From Cladopsammia gracilis (lineage: Eukaryota; Cnidaria; Anthozoa; Scleractinia; Dendrophylliidae): DNA of 64,000 bases. The stretch's first letter is position 1, and the number at the start of each line of letters is the position of its first letter. The position numbers were made by a program, and so were the translations under genes. Below are positions 11,101 to 23,800 of this stretch, in pieces. The notes under the pieces were generated by a model. That model saw only the letters and a program-made list of their open reading frames with translations. It was not told where the DNA came from and did no database searches. The DNA is taken from positions 704,001 to 768,000 of the forward strand of contig JAJGOT010000124.1 in NCBI GenBank assembly GCA_022457155.1, given 5' to 3'.

Positions 11101-14100
11101 CTTCCATCTACAATATAATAATAAGAAAGTTCAATATTACGTTTTCAGTCTCTGACACGGTTTGGGGACATCTTGATCATTTGAGCACAATTTTAGAGGT
11201 TGGGTAACAATTGTTGTCTACACAGATGTATCTTGTTTGCACAACCAAGTGAAAATATGACTGAGTTTGTGAGAATGCTAAAGCACTTGAATCTTGGTTT
11301 TCTCTTAGTTTACTCACACTGATGTTTGCACAATGTGGAGGTACTGAGTGAGCAGGTAGTCAACAAGCCCTCATAAAGTCCAGGTGTATAACTGGCCAAC
11401 ACAACATTCAGGCTTTCTATTTCTTGTGAACATTTGTGCTAAATTTTAAATTTCACATTTTAAGATTCAACTAACGGTACTTAGTTCTTGCATGAACACT
11501 TAACGGTCACACTGATGAAGGGCTATGCCTGAAACGTTTGTGAACTAAATCAGTATGACACTTTTTATATTATTTTTCATTTATTTTTACAATTTTTTTT
11601 TCACATTTTATACACATATTATTTTAACTAAGTCTCATGCATCACATATCTGGAGAACAGCAACGTCTACTCTAATTTAAAATTTAACTGTATGATTGAT
11701 TAGTTGGCCCAAATGGGACTTACATACACACTGCTTTCCCACCATGGTTAATGTTCAACCTACCCTCATTTAAATCAATAGCTGTTACAATCAGTCTGTG
11801 ACCCTCAAATGTTAATGATGGATCATTTCCATTCACATGTGTCTGCCATGCCTTTATTGTCTTATCTCTTGATGAACTATATAGAGTGGTACCTACATGT
11901 TTTACCTGCAGGTAAAGTGACAATGATTTTACTTAAATGGACATTTTTTTTGGTGTACCTGAAATTGGCAAGATATCAATTCAAGGAGATGTAGTTAAAA
12001 TGTACATGTATCCAAGAGCAAATTTATTTCTATAAATTGTGGAGTTAGAGTGATCACAACAGACTTAAGACTGAGTGTTTGACTTTTCTACAATAGGTGA
12101 CAATATTGTTGACCCCATTTTCTTCAGGACGAGACACATTTCAGCCACCCCCTTATTCCCTACTCCCACCACCCAGATATAGTCAGGTCTGTTGCAACAA
12201 TCCTACAACATTGGATGGAGGGACTGGGGTTAATTTGACAGAGTGCCATGAATGGAAAGAAGTAGTGATAAATATGGCACCAGAACCATTTTTGGTATAC
12301 AGTGTGTCAACCATTTTGTCGAGTATTGTAGCTCTGTTCACTGTCCTCAATCATGGACAAGGGCAAAATGTCTCAATTGGAACAAGTGTTTTAATACGTG
12401 CTGCCAAAAGCTTAAGTCATGTTCTTGTGTGCTGCCAGCAGGCTTGCAATCATTAATTATTATTTTTTTTTTAACTATCTTTATACAGGAAGTTGGCATC
12501 ACCCACAGATGGTTTTCAGACGAGTCCTGTCTTAACCCTATTCGGCCTGGGCTTTTTTTGAGTTCCTGAGCCTGGGGGGGTGAGGGGGGGGCACATTGCA
12601 CCCCCCCTTTGTAACTTCAAGAACATTAAGGCTACGACAATGAAACCTAGAGGGTACATAGTACGTCCGAAACTGTCTCCTTTGCGGTCCGCACAATGGA
12701 ACGATGACTTCATATGACGTAGTTATTAGGTAATTAGTTATACGGCCGCCATCTTGGATCCGCCATCTTGGATTTCTGAAATTTTTTAAAACCTCTTAAA
12801 AACCGTCCAAATTGACTCAAAATTAATCAAAACCAATAAATAAATGCTAAATGACGTAAAAATACAAAAGTTATACCAATAAACATTGTTTTTCTTCATT
12901 CAAAGGTACAAATATGCAAATTTCAAAAAACATGGCTGTCAAAATCTTGTTGCCATGGAAACATCAAGTCACGTGGTCAAAAAATTGTCATATAAAATTG
13001 TTGCCAGATAAATTTTAGGAAAAGTCACAAAGTTTGATGGCGTTTGAATACATATTAAAGAAGTTATGAATGTTCAAAGTTAGCGCGGGCACTTTGCGCC
13101 CCCCCCAGGCCGAATGTCACTAAATAAAAAAAGCTAAAAATAATAATTAATACAAAATAAGAGAAACCACGATCATCCAATTATATCCCTGACAATATCC
13201 CAGAAGATCCCTATGTGTATTGCAAGTATTTGGCAATGTACCATCGTCATGGTGTGCCATGGGCAATATTCTCACAACCTTAAAGGCATGCAAGCTGTTT
13301 CAGATGCTGGCAGTTTATATATACCCATTATTATGTCAGGGCAATAAATAATAGTAACTTTCTCTTTGTTTATAATTATTTCAATATTTTATTACTTGTA
13401 ACACTAAAGTGTGCTTCAATAAGCATTTCTCTCATTTTTTAATGCACTTGATTGCATTGACCATTCCCTTATTATACAATAACGGAAGATATTGTGTGTG
13501 CTTTGATTGGTCAATAACTATTGACTATTATACCAGTAAATCACATGGAAAATGTAGTTATTACAAAAAAAAACAACATTTCTATGGTTTGTTGGTGTAA
13601 TAAACAACTTGGCACATCAAGGAATAACACTAAAAAAAGCTTGTAAATTACTTGCTTCAGCTAGTGACTCACAATCTTTTCATGTTCTTCCAACATCCTG
13701 CATGGTTTATTGAGCCAATAAACCATAGGAATTTGTGGTGTATTGCTTAAATAAAGTCTATACACCCACTGGCACCCCAAGCTCAGTGTGAGAGTCAGTT
13801 ACGTATGGTTCTGTATTAGGTAATATCAACATGGCTGCAAATATAAGGATTTGTATGCAATTATATGCAAAAGTTCTCAATAAAAAAGCCGTACCATTTT
13901 TCCATGGTGTGTTGCTTGCTTGCTGTGTAGTTATTTTCCTGATTTAATGTGATTTGGAAACATGGGGAACAAAGAAATCACTTAAATCGCACACAGAAAG
14001 CAAGAAACACACCATGAAAATAAGGTACAACTTTATTATTGAGAACTTTTGCATTAATTATCTTCTTGAATCTGTTACCAGGATTCCCATACAAATCGTT

Positions 14101-15789
14101 ATATTTGCAGCCATGTTGATATTATGTAATACAGCACCACACGTAAAACTGACTCTCACAATGAGCTTGGGGTGCCTGTGATACACCTACTTTAGTGATA
14201 TCTCTAGTATGACCAGTCCACCGACGAAGCAGCTTGCCTTGTTTCCAGTCAAACAAAACCAGTGACTGTGAGAGAAAAAACGTTTAAAACACAGTAAAAA
14301 TATATATATGTATACTTCACAAAAATAATAAGACAAAGATAAAATAAAAACAAAAGAACAAACAATATTGTCTTGTAAGTGACCAACCAAATTATCAGCA
14401 AATGTGATCACTTGCGAGAAGTAGTGGCTTACAAGAGATGTCATACACATAATGATTTGACTACACAAACAAAGAAATCAAGTATCATGCTTTACCCTTT
14501 CACTCCCAAAGTCAATTATGGTCACATGTAATGTAGTTCAAACTTTTGAGTCTGTGGACTAAATCTGATGGTGTGACCATTCAAATGAGACCTCTTTGGC
14601 AGTACTTTTGCATGATACCATTTCTTTTTCAATATTTTGCAAAATGAAATTTGGGATTTTTCTTGAATTTTGATTTTTGGCACTCTTGGGAGTTAAAGGA
14701 TCAAGAGAAGTAGTCGCTTCAAAAGGTGGTCACTAAGGGAGACTCAGGCAACTCTATCCTTTTATAATGACCTTATATGCCAGGTTATTCAGGAGTCTGA
14801 GTCTCCCAGATATGGATCAATACTTCTGGATAAAATTTAATCTGTTTAGTACATTTTGACACATACATGTATATAGAAGAAAATGTAACCGTATTTCACA
14901 CTACTTTGTAATAGTCATTCTTAAATATCTGTCGACAACAAAAAGTGAAAGGTCATAGTCTTTTAATGGTGTATGTTTTGGCATTTAATATACTTAAATC
15001 AATGGTATTTCTGGCTTCGTGAAGCCACAAAATTGCACATGTGAGTCTAACTTCATATACAAACTGGTAGCAATCACTGCAACTGTGTTTTGTTTCTTTG
15101 AACTGAGATTAACTTCACTAGTATGAGCCTAGGGGTGGGGTATTTCCCTTCTTTTTTGACCTAACTCTAGGACATTTGGGGAGCTTACTTGTTCCCACAG
15201 CTTGGAATTTGCCATTTCCACACACAAAAAACATTATGAATGCCTGGGGTTTGCCCAGGGGGAGGGGGATGGGCAATGTTGTTATTGATACTCCCACTAA
15301 ATAAATTGTCTTTTGGGTTAAATATGAGAAGGGGGGGAATGTTTATTCAGATCATTCAGTCATTTCAAGAATATAACAATTTCTTTGTAACCGATTTTTC
15401 AATTAACGCCTCTTTAAAGTACCCGCGTTTATAATAAACTCCTCGGCGTTAATTTGTTCGAAGAAATTAGGCATGCTGCAAATCCATGCCATGGATCCAG
15501 TGAAAACGTTTTCTTACCTGCTGACCTATAAACACGCCACTACATTGAGCTGTTAAAATGCAATACTTACGTTATCCTTGCTTCCTGTTACACATGTCCC
15601 CGGAGAGAATGGATCAACACAAGTCACTGAATCACCGTGAATTGAGCTGTGTTCCGTTACCACGGTGGTGTTTACTGTCGCTGTCACTTCACCGCTCGTG
15701 TCATCGTCATATTCCCCAAATCGTCGGGGTTTGGACTTTTTTAAACCCATGCACAAGCTATCAAAGCACTGGAAGCAACCTGGCTGCAT
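5160..15789 (-). CDS. WDR31: WDR31 orthologue, WD40-repeat protein, 11 exons, complete
   Basis: Exons in transcript order: 15789-15571, 14265-14191, 11905-11764, 11107-11007, 9528-9458, 8597-8537, 8365-8285, 7264-7155, 6538-6483, 6022-5953, 5253-5160 (TGA). Every junction is AG/GT and keeps frame, giving 359 aa, or 346 aa from the second Met at 15750. Human WDR31, as I remember it, is about 367 aa. The product aligns along its length with human WDR31: SRDKTIKAW and SRDNCVRLWDV blades, a CSNGFNGKGCEAT segment, SHDSTVKIW, and SGSGPLT near the C terminus. Family knowledge: a beta-propeller protein linked to cilia, acting with ELMOD and RP2 proteins in intraflagellar transport. The second Met starts MGLKKSKP, an N-myristoylation-type context like the MGKQQSK start of human WDR31, so 15750 may be the true start. 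A candidate AATAAA lies at 4868-4873 on the minus strand. Introns hold many foldback elements. Confidence 0.9.
6693..7073. mobile_element. tRNA-like SINE head beside a long inverted repeat in a WDR31 intron
   Basis: On the minus strand, TAGCTCAGTGGATAGAAC (A-box-like) and GGTTCGTATCC (B-box-like) lie near 6780-6705. Next to them, 6820-6940 is repeated inverted at 6955-7073 (AGCAGTTGAAAAAGCAAC/GTTGCTTTTTCAACTGCT). It fits two related insertions in opposite orientation. The coding exon at 7155 follows 80 bases later. Confidence 0.5.
9130..9452. mobile_element. MITE abutting the WDR31 exon 5 donor
   Basis: Terminal inverted repeats GG(A/C)CCCGGTTGTTCAAAA followed by GTGGATAG, and long inner arms (AACCTTTCATATGAAAATGAG both ways). 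The right end reaches base 5 or 6 of intron 5. Confidence 0.8.
9675..10118. repeat. element with internal CCCCTTTCATATACC tandem units
   Basis: Three or four copies of a unit of about 34 bp (GGTACCCCTTTCATATACC...) lie between a CCCGGGGGGTGTACTC start and a TACCTCCCCCCC end. The opposite ends resemble those of the element at 53282-53604. It lies in WDR31 intron 4. Confidence 0.55.
11512..11534 (+). ncRNA. hammerhead-ribozyme-like core in a WDR31 intron
   Basis: CTGATGA, short stem GGGC/GCCT, then GAAAC. The core is perfect, but stem III cannot be drawn cleanly. It lies in intron 3 of WDR31 on the strand opposite to the gene. Confidence 0.25.
12540..13115. mobile_element. putative non-autonomous element with ATTCGGCCTGG ends
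   Basis: ATTCGGCCTGG at the left and CCAGGCCGAAT at the right are inverted, each followed by G- or C-rich sequence. No ORF of note. In WDR31 intron 2. Confidence 0.55.
13766..14180. mobile_element. foldback element next to the WDR31 exon 2 donor
   Basis: The arm with GGCACCCCAAGCTCA, GAGAGTCAGTT and AACATGGCTGCAAATATAA (from about 13771) recurs inverted, ending at 14180. The flanks ATACACCCACT (left) and ATACACCTACT (right, holding the donor) look like a diverged target duplication. Confidence 0.7.
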
Positions 15790-17541
15790 CGATGCTTCAG
15801 AAAATTCATCTGTTACTGTGGAAAGCTCTACAACAGTGCGAAAAGACTTACTCGGGCTGTGCAGTGCAAGGTGCTACCCGCGTCGCTACCCGCGGCTTCC
15901 TAATGTTTTCCGATGTTCCCTTTGTGCTACTGATTATGCACAGCGCCAGCGGCTTCACGATAATTTCGAAAATGACTTCATGTATAAGGACACATGATAT
16001 ACCGGGCCACATCTTCCGGGTTTTGATTGGATTGCTTCTGGATCGTTTTTTGAGGGGAGGGGGAGGGGGGTTGGGGGGAACCCAAGTAGGAAATATTTCC
16101 AAGTTGTCTTTTCTTTTAAGTCTTAAATTTTTCCCGCGCTTGGCAGTTACCTGTTCATGCTCTAGTTCATCGTCGTTTTAAAACATGCATTTACAGTTGT
16201 TGTCAAAGGCAGTTTCTTTACCTTCAAGAAAAAAGTCTGTTAGTTTAGGTCAAGAACATGGTTCATAGAGTTCCCCCCCCCCCCTCCCCACCCGCATCGC
16301 TCCTCCCCATGACTGAGGGCGAGAGCAAAAGAGGACCGCGTTCTCTCTCGCGGAGCCAAGTTTGTCCAAATCAGCAAAGTCTAAGGAATGGTCTTCAGAA
16401 AAACAAACAGTTCTCATGCATTTATCCAGCTTTATTTACCTGTCGAGTTAAGAGTACATGATAATGCAAGACCGAGGACAGTTCCAAAGGAAGTTACCAA
16501 AACATCTGCCCATTCGATAACTTTTTGTCTTACAAAATGGCGCGATATCGTTGTTATTCAGCTAAATATGCGTAGCACTTTCAAGGTGATGTTACACGGG
16601 ACTATTCGCAACATGGGTGCACGGACGATTTTCTTAGCATTTTTTCGTTGCGAGTTTTGGATTCAGATTCAAGAAGCTTGTAATGCAAAAACACCAATTT
16701 TGCTCAAGTCGTTTCGTGTAACAAACCTGTCCTTAATTCTGTTTCGCTAAAAATCGTCGTTGCGAATCGTCCCGTGTAATTGATCTTCTATACACGGCAT
16801 TCTTGTAAAGCAGGTTTATTATTTCTCGAGGGTAGGGTTAACTTTAACATCTTTTAATTTTTTAGCATTATTTAGCATTAAATAAATTTTAATAAATAAA
16901 ATAAATAAATAAATACAGAAACCCTTGCGAGCAGCAAAAATTGATAGATATAATACCTAATACCATTCCATTAAAATAATAAATATGGCGTCACAATCTA
17001 ATTCTTCAAACAATGAGTATATCATTTAGTAAAGTCACCAACTGACTGAGTGTGTAAACAAATTTTGTTTAGCTTGAAGCGCAATCTTAATCAGACACGA
17101 CGCAGCTTTAAACAACCTCTAATCTCGAATTCATTGGACCTGTATATCAAACAGCTCTATTGTTATTAGGGCTAGGGTCCATTGTTGTGTTGTTGTGTTA
17201 AATACGAAATATAATAACAGAGGTCGGGCTTCTTCAGGTGATTAGTCTATTAAATGAGACGGAAGATAATTCAAACATTATACATCATCCAATGGCTTGG
17301 TTTTTTAATGTGGCATGCTTCCCAGGATTTGGTTGCTTCGTGGACCAAGGAATTAGTTTTGAGTGAACGTGAGCTGAAATATGACACCGTTACTCACTGA
17401 ACTACTGAAAATCATCGACATTTATAAAATAAGCAATAGATACAGATCAGTACAGAGTATTAATGCTGACAGTCAGTTGCGATTGCTGTAACCAAAACCC
17501 AAATCCAGATAACTTTGTATTCGTAGCTGTGTTTCGATGTG
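15790..17541. other. no gene seen between WDR31 and the coiled-coil ORF
   Basis: Contains the WDR31 5' flank, poly-C and G-rich runs (near 16050 and 16270), an element with GTTACACGGGAC/GTCCCGTGTAA ends (16588-16780), and a repeat fragment near 17110-17200 related to copies at 34870-35010 and 49560-49740. Confidence 0.5.
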
Positions 17542-17970
17542 TTACGCTTTCGTCCGTTGTTTCAAAATGTTGTCTCTCTCATGATGGCAAGTTGCGGCCA
17601 AAGCGTTGATCCTCTTGGCCATGTCATTAAAGTCTTGCTTTAAGTTGTCGGTATCTTCTTGGATCAGTTCTACCTGTACTCGAACATTTTCAAGTCTTGA
17701 AAGAGTAGCTGCCAGCGAACTATCAGCATTAATAACTTGTAGTGACTTTACTTGAGCTTCTTCCATGCTCAATGTGTTCAGGCCAGGTGACACTGGCCAA
17801 CCGACTTTTTTTCTCTGGGTTTGCTCGCCTGAAAGCGCGTGTAAATTAAGGCAAATTAAGTCGTTAATACGATAAATTTCCTTTCGAGAAAGAACAACGA
17901 GTTGTGCCAGGTTATATGTTCCTCCGGTGAAAGAAACGCAGTGATCTCCTTTTGTCAAGACGAGATTCAA
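17542..17970 (-). CDS. unidentified short coiled-coil protein or terminal exon
   Basis: An open frame whose last 75 or so residues have heptad-like coiled-coil character (ATLSRLENVRVQVELIQED, then DFNDMAKRINALAA) and end at a stop on the 17542 side. The frame opens without an ATG: a stop lies just upstream of 17970, and the first Met in frame is at 17766 (74 aa). A good acceptor, CGCTTTCAG, ends at 17829, so this may be a final exon starting at 17828 whose upstream exon I could not identify. Composition is more protein-like than the surrounding shadow frames. I do not recognise the family; small lysosome-organelle (BLOC-type) or kinetochore coiled-coil subunits are possible but unsupported. 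Confidence 0.45.
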   Translation of the reverse strand: MNLVLTKGDHCVSFTGGTYNLAQLVVLSRKEIYRINDLICLNLHALSGEQTQRKKVGWPVSPGLNTLSMEEAQVKSLQVINADSSLAATLSRLENVRVQVELIQEDTDNLKQDFNDMAKRINALAATCHHERDNILKQRTKA

Positions 17971-18317
17971 ATCGAAAAGTAGAACAGATTACTACCACCC
18001 GTCAAAGATGCAAATATGGCTGTCAAAATGAATGCCAGTTTTTTTCCTTATATATTCATACAAAATAGCGTCCTATCGAGTTACAACGATAAACAATTCA
18101 TAACAAACACGCTGTTCATAATGCGCGAAATGAAGACACCTGCTCGGTACGATGCTTTATTGTCGAAATTTGCATAGCCCTCGCTGACAAGAGTTAGCGG
18201 TATAGTTAGTTGGTAAAGTTTTAAAACATGTCAATTGGTATTATTATACATTGGTGTAACTAGCTCGATTTTGATTGGCTATAAGCACGCAGCTAATCAT
18301 TGCTTGCTGTTTCTGTT

Positions 18318-18399
18318 ACGTCATACCTACAGACAATAGTTTTATGCATGCAGAAGTGACGTCATACCTACAGACAATAGTTTTATGCATGCAGAAGTG
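18318..18399. repeat. 41-bp tandem duplication
   Basis: Two identical head-to-tail copies beginning ACGTCATACCTACAGACA. Each holds a TGACGTCA-like junction. Confidence 0.9.
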
Positions 18400-18497
18400 A
18401 CGTAAGTTGTTTACTTACAAGTTGACTGCTATGCATTGATCACTTTTTTGTGCGCGCTCTTGTCTTTACAAGTGCAGCTCAGGAATATGCATAATAA

Positions 18498-18648
18498 AAC
18501 AATTATTGGATTCGGTTTTCGCATGATAGCGATAATTATCAAGGCCTCAGTTTGTGTTATCCGCCTCAGCCTTCGGCTTCGGCAGATAACACAAACTTTG
18601 GCCTTGATAATTATCGCTATCATGCTCAGCCTCATCCAATAATTGTTA
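18498..18648. repeat. foldback element
   Basis: AACAATTATTGGA ... TCCAATAATTGTT outer arms and GATAGCGATAATTATCAAGG ... inner arms pair over about 65 bp each, with a CCTTCGG loop. Confidence 0.85.
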
Positions 18649-20810
18649 ATTAGCAAGTATGAAATCTGTCCATGATACACCGGCGATTATGCTATTTTAT
18701 GCCGTGTTTTCACGAGAGAAGGTTTCTTCTAAACCGCAGTTATCACGAGTTCAGCAATTTACACGGAACTGAACAGGCAACAGACAATCCACGCGGAGAA
18801 CTAGTGAGGGTTTTTTCGCATGCCCAATGAGGTGATCGACTGTCGACAAATCTAGAAATCTTGCTACGTTTACGGCGAATTGACTTCAGTCCGAGAAGTA
18901 AACTTCTCTCGTGAAAAAAGGGACACTTTGATTCTTGGGCATTCTGCAGCTGAGCATGTTTAGCAAATTGCAGCTCAGTTTAAACAAACCACAACAGAGA
19001 TAGTGACAAACAACAAACGTTCTGAATCCACAGTAAACTATTAAGGCCGCCTCCACACCGTTTAGTTCGTTAAAAAATCGCATTCGCATTCCAAACTTCG
19101 GCGCAGACATGTTCGCCTTTTGTTCCCACTAAAAGGTGGAAAACCTACATTATTTTTTTCGAAAACGAAAACACATCCCTTGAAATGAAGACAATATTCC
19201 CTTTAAAACAAACTAATTATAATTAAAAATAGACAAAATCCCAAAACGCAGAAAAATTGGAATGGTCTGAAATTTGTTTTCAAAACGAAAACTGATCAAG
19301 GACCCCCAGTGAATCGCTTCGGTGGAACATCTCTTCAGATAGGCCGCATTAATCACAAACTGTGATGAAAAAAAATGTTGTTTTTTTAGTTGAATTGTCA
19401 AGGATACAAATATTGTCCTGGGTACAAAAAAGGCCAGCCCAAGATTTTCGGGAATCCAAAAATATCTTGTAAATTCAGCTCATAACATTTTCATTTAAAG
19501 AATCCGAACAGACTGTGTTACAATGATAAGTGTGAACAGGGTCATCTTTTATTAAGTTGACTGTTACTTCTATGAGTGGAAGAACCGACCAATACGAAGT
19601 TGGTATGGTTCTGAAGATAATTCCTACTGTTGCCAGTCTGACTTTCAAACAAGTCCATGTCGCTTAATCTTTAGAAATCCGTGCCCCCACAACATCCCAA
19701 GCCTATAGTTCAGCCCTCTGAGAACTACTGGAAATACCCGTTTTCCAAACCTGCATTTTGAATGCATTGAACAACTCGTATATGGGCTCCAGAGGCTCTG
19801 TCAAATGCCGTGTCTAGTCGGGTCCTCGATTACCCAATCACAGCGCAAGCGTAAACATTATTCATTGTGGTTTTAAATGTGATAAAAACAAACAAAAAGT
19901 TAATATTACTTATATCATTTTAATCTCGAATCGCCATGGATTTTTTTATTGATCTGGTGTCGTGTAAATTTAACAATTTTTTAACTACGTTTTCTTTCAA
20001 GGAAAAGAAAAGGAAATTCAAGGTCGCGTTTTGTATTTTAATGTTTATTTTCAGTATCTCGGCTGGAGTTGCAGGTATGCCAGATCTTCTTATGCGGAGC
20101 TGCTCCAAGTGAATATTTTATGAAACTGAGTTATAACTAGGAACTCGCAGCCAAGAAGGTATGTCAACTTAAATGAATTACTGAGATGATTTTCTATTTC
20201 CCTAACACGACAATAACTTACAATCATTTAGTACGAGAACGGTTTCATTAGGGAAGTTTCATTAAGGAAAGAAGTGATTTTGACACTGGTATAAGATTTT
20301 ATTTTAAAAAAATAGACCTGAATGTTAATTTCTTTATTTGATTTTCACATCATTTTAGGATATGTTTGAAATGTACAAATACTTGTCTTAGATATGAACT
20401 TAAGCTATTCGTTAATTAACTCAGTGCCAATCTTATATTTCCCTTGTTTCATTATCTCAAACTGTAGCACATGAATAGGTCGTTGCATCCCTGCTATAAA
20501 CAGTTTCATTCATTACCACATACTAATAATGTAAACATCATTGAACAAAAATGATTTTGCAGTTAGTAGCTATTTGGGCCATGCCATAGAATATCAGTAC
20601 GGAATATTTGCTGTAAATACCAATTGATCTGCAGGCCTCGTACTTAGCAGCATTAAGACTTGAAATCGTGTTACTCGTGTGTCGCTTGCCTTGGCTCTAA
20701 TTAACAATTAAAAGCGATATGCAAATGACTCAAATCAAAACGTATCATCCAAATTTTCTTCAACAGTTAACGAAATCAACCTATGGTTCTGGCATAGTTC
20801 GCTGTTTGCA

Positions 20811-23800
20811 ATGGAACACGGCAACAAAGTTACAAAGTTTTTCATCTTGATAACGGCATTTTGGACGGCAATCGAGGCACAATCCACAGGTAAGCTGTAA
20901 CTTCAAATTCTATAGACCAATATCACCCAAGCATGGCGTGAGAATATATTTAATGTAATGGAGAAAAGAGTCCAGTATCAAATTGAGCACATCAATATTA
21001 GTAAGACTGCAAAGTTTCGTAAAGATTGCTCGTACACTGACGGAGATATGAACTTTTGAAACTTAGTACTCTGGCCTAATTTGTACAAAAAAATGTATGG
21101 GAAACACACGAAAACGATGCTGGACGGGCAATGTATGCCCATCTACCATACATTTCTTTGTAAAAATGCTCAGTTTCAAAATTTCATATCTTCGTCAGTT
21201 TGCAAGTAATCTTTACAAAACTTTTTAGTTTTACTAATATCGGTATGCTGAATTTGATGCTGGGCTCCTTCCCCCAATAAACTAAATATATTTTTCTGCC
21301 ATGCTAGCGTGATATTGGTCTATATAAATAATTTATCTTCCATTTCTGAAATATTTACAGGCTAGTTTGTTCTTGGAATAAGTTCAGTTGATGTTCATAT
21401 TGAAACTCGAGGGAGACATAAAATGTCACATCTATGTTTACTTTGATGATTTCATGACGTTCAGAGCAGTTTTCAATTGAGTGTGAAAGTAATTACACAA
21501 TTGCTTTGGTTTTTCATTGCTACGCTTTGTGATTGGCTAAAAAATCTCGCGCCACTTTCTCGACCAATCAGAAGTAAAACCAAAACCAATCGTGACTTGC
21601 TCGCACGCGTTTTCCCGCGCTTGGCGCCGCCGACATCGAGCTCTGATTGCTTCATTGGATTGTTTACGACTGCTGTGATTGGTCAAAGTAATTACTTTGG
21701 TTTTGGTTTTCCGACACTCAATTGAAAACTGCTCTAAAGGGATATTTGTATCGGCTATCAATTATCGATCTGTTCGGATTCGTTAGCTGAAAATTCAAAA
21801 GGCGGATGGTATTAGGAACAAAAGACCTTCCTCTGAAAAAGTTAGCTCGAGTATTATTTCCAATAATTTTTTACGGGAGGTATCTGCTTCCCGAATTTTT
21901 TTTTAGCTGGACTTTCTGAAAACCAAAACTATAGTTAGCATTTCTCATCCTCTCGGGCATATTTTTTATTGCCAGGTCCGAAAACTTCAATAAACATTTC
22001 CGCTTTGAGAACATTAACTTTTCATTTAATGTAACGCCAAAATCTGAACCCCGAACAGCTATTTGGCGAAACAATTCGTTGGGTACCCCCAAGATACATT
22101 TTACACATTTTGCTCACTATCTCTATTCTCATTGGAGTGAAATTGTTCGAGACATGTTTGGAGTTGTTTCGTGCCGGATAGACCCGAGTTCAATTCCTCG
22201 GACACGGGAGTGCTTGCACTGGCACTGGTCTGCATCGGCCCGTTGTTATTCTTCTTTCTAATGTTGTGTTTGTTTTATTATTCCTAAGTATCTAGTTTTT
22301 AACTATATTTTAGGTTTCTTAGGTAGGCGCCTCGCACGGGGCTTCGTGTACCATTCGCGCCTTTCCAAATTTTAGGTGCAAATTATTTTGTAAAAGTAAG
22401 TTTATGTCCTATAATAAACAAAACCCTCTCACTGATAAAGGGTAATATGGTATTTATGTATTTATAGCTGGTTCCCACTAGCGACGGAAGCTGAATGTAG
22501 GCCTCTGTAAAGTCTATGTAATTTAGTTTCTACTGTAAATGAGGAGTTCAATAAACGATCTATCTATCTCATCAATCGCAAGAAAGTTACGATCAATGAA
22601 GCGGATAGTAAGCGACGGAAGCAGAAGCGGAATCGGAACAAAAAGGAAACCTTCCGATTTCGATTCCGTCGAGCTTCCGATTTCGATTGCGACTCCGTTT
22701 TTCGATTTGCATTACAACGTAAGGCTCCTCGCGCTTCCGACTCCGACTCCAACTCCGCTTCCGATTAGGTCTCTAGTGGGAACCAGGTTTTACTCATTTA
22801 CTTAAAGGGCTACTACGATCAAATTTTTGATTTTCATTTTTTTACATTTTCGTGTACTATTAGACTTCCTTACTCATCTTGCCAAATTTCAATTCATTAC
22901 GAACATCAGAAGTCATTTAATTTTAACATTTATTTCCGAGAATTTACGGCCGGCATTAAAAAACCTTGTTCCCAAGGCTTGGTTGCGAATGGGAGAAAGT
23001 GACGTAAAAGACTCAAACATACCTCACGGGTTGAAATTATAATAACAATAAGTGTTGAAAATCACGCGAAAAGCAACAAAAACTTTAGACTCGTTCTTCG
23101 TGCAATTTTCTACGCTGATTGTTATTATAATTTCAACCCGTGAGGTATGTTTGAGTCTTTTACGTCACTTTCTCCCATTCGCAACCAAGCCTTGGAACAA
23201 GGTTTTTTAATGGCGGCCGTAAATTCTCGGAAACAAATGTTAAAATTAAATGACTTCTGATTTGCCTAATGAATTGAAATTTGGCAAGATGAGTAAGGAA
23301 GTCTAATAGTACACGAAAATGTAAAAAAATGAAAATCAAAAATTTGATCGTAGTAGCACTTTAAGCTTTACTTTTTTTAATTTTGAAACGCCAAATTTTA
23401 GATACTCAACGAAAGTGTAAACATGGAATACCTCAATTCAGCATGACCTTCACTGAGGGAAATTCAGCAGGGAATTTCGTTTATCTTGAAATGGCAAGCA
23501 ACATGACCGAATGCATTAAACATGCTTGTGCTCATGGCAAGGGTGATTATGCGTACCTGATGGAAGATCGGTGCTTTGCCGTCGAATGTTATCCAGAGAA
23601 AACATGTGCCCTGAAACATTCAGTACACTTGACTGTCATAGCAAGTCTCGAGTGGTCAGGTAGGACTGGTAACTAAAGTTCGAAACAAACCCGACAAACC
23701 ACACGCGCGCAGTTTCCACTGTGTTACTGTAAAGAATTGTAGCCAAAATAAAGAGCAAATGTGGATCCCTCCTGTTTTAAACGCTAATTGTATTACCTTT

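Larger units (their letters stand above)
17971..20810. other. no gene seen upstream of the receptor
   Basis: Apart from the tandem and foldback repeats at 18318-18648, I see nothing supported. Any receptor promoter or 5' UTR exon would lie near 20000-20810, but no motif is convincing. Confidence 0.45.

Noticed and set aside
15558..16181. 207-residue plus-strand ORF
   Set aside because: Its first part is antisense to WDR31 exon 1 and the rest runs through G-rich repeat; no domain.
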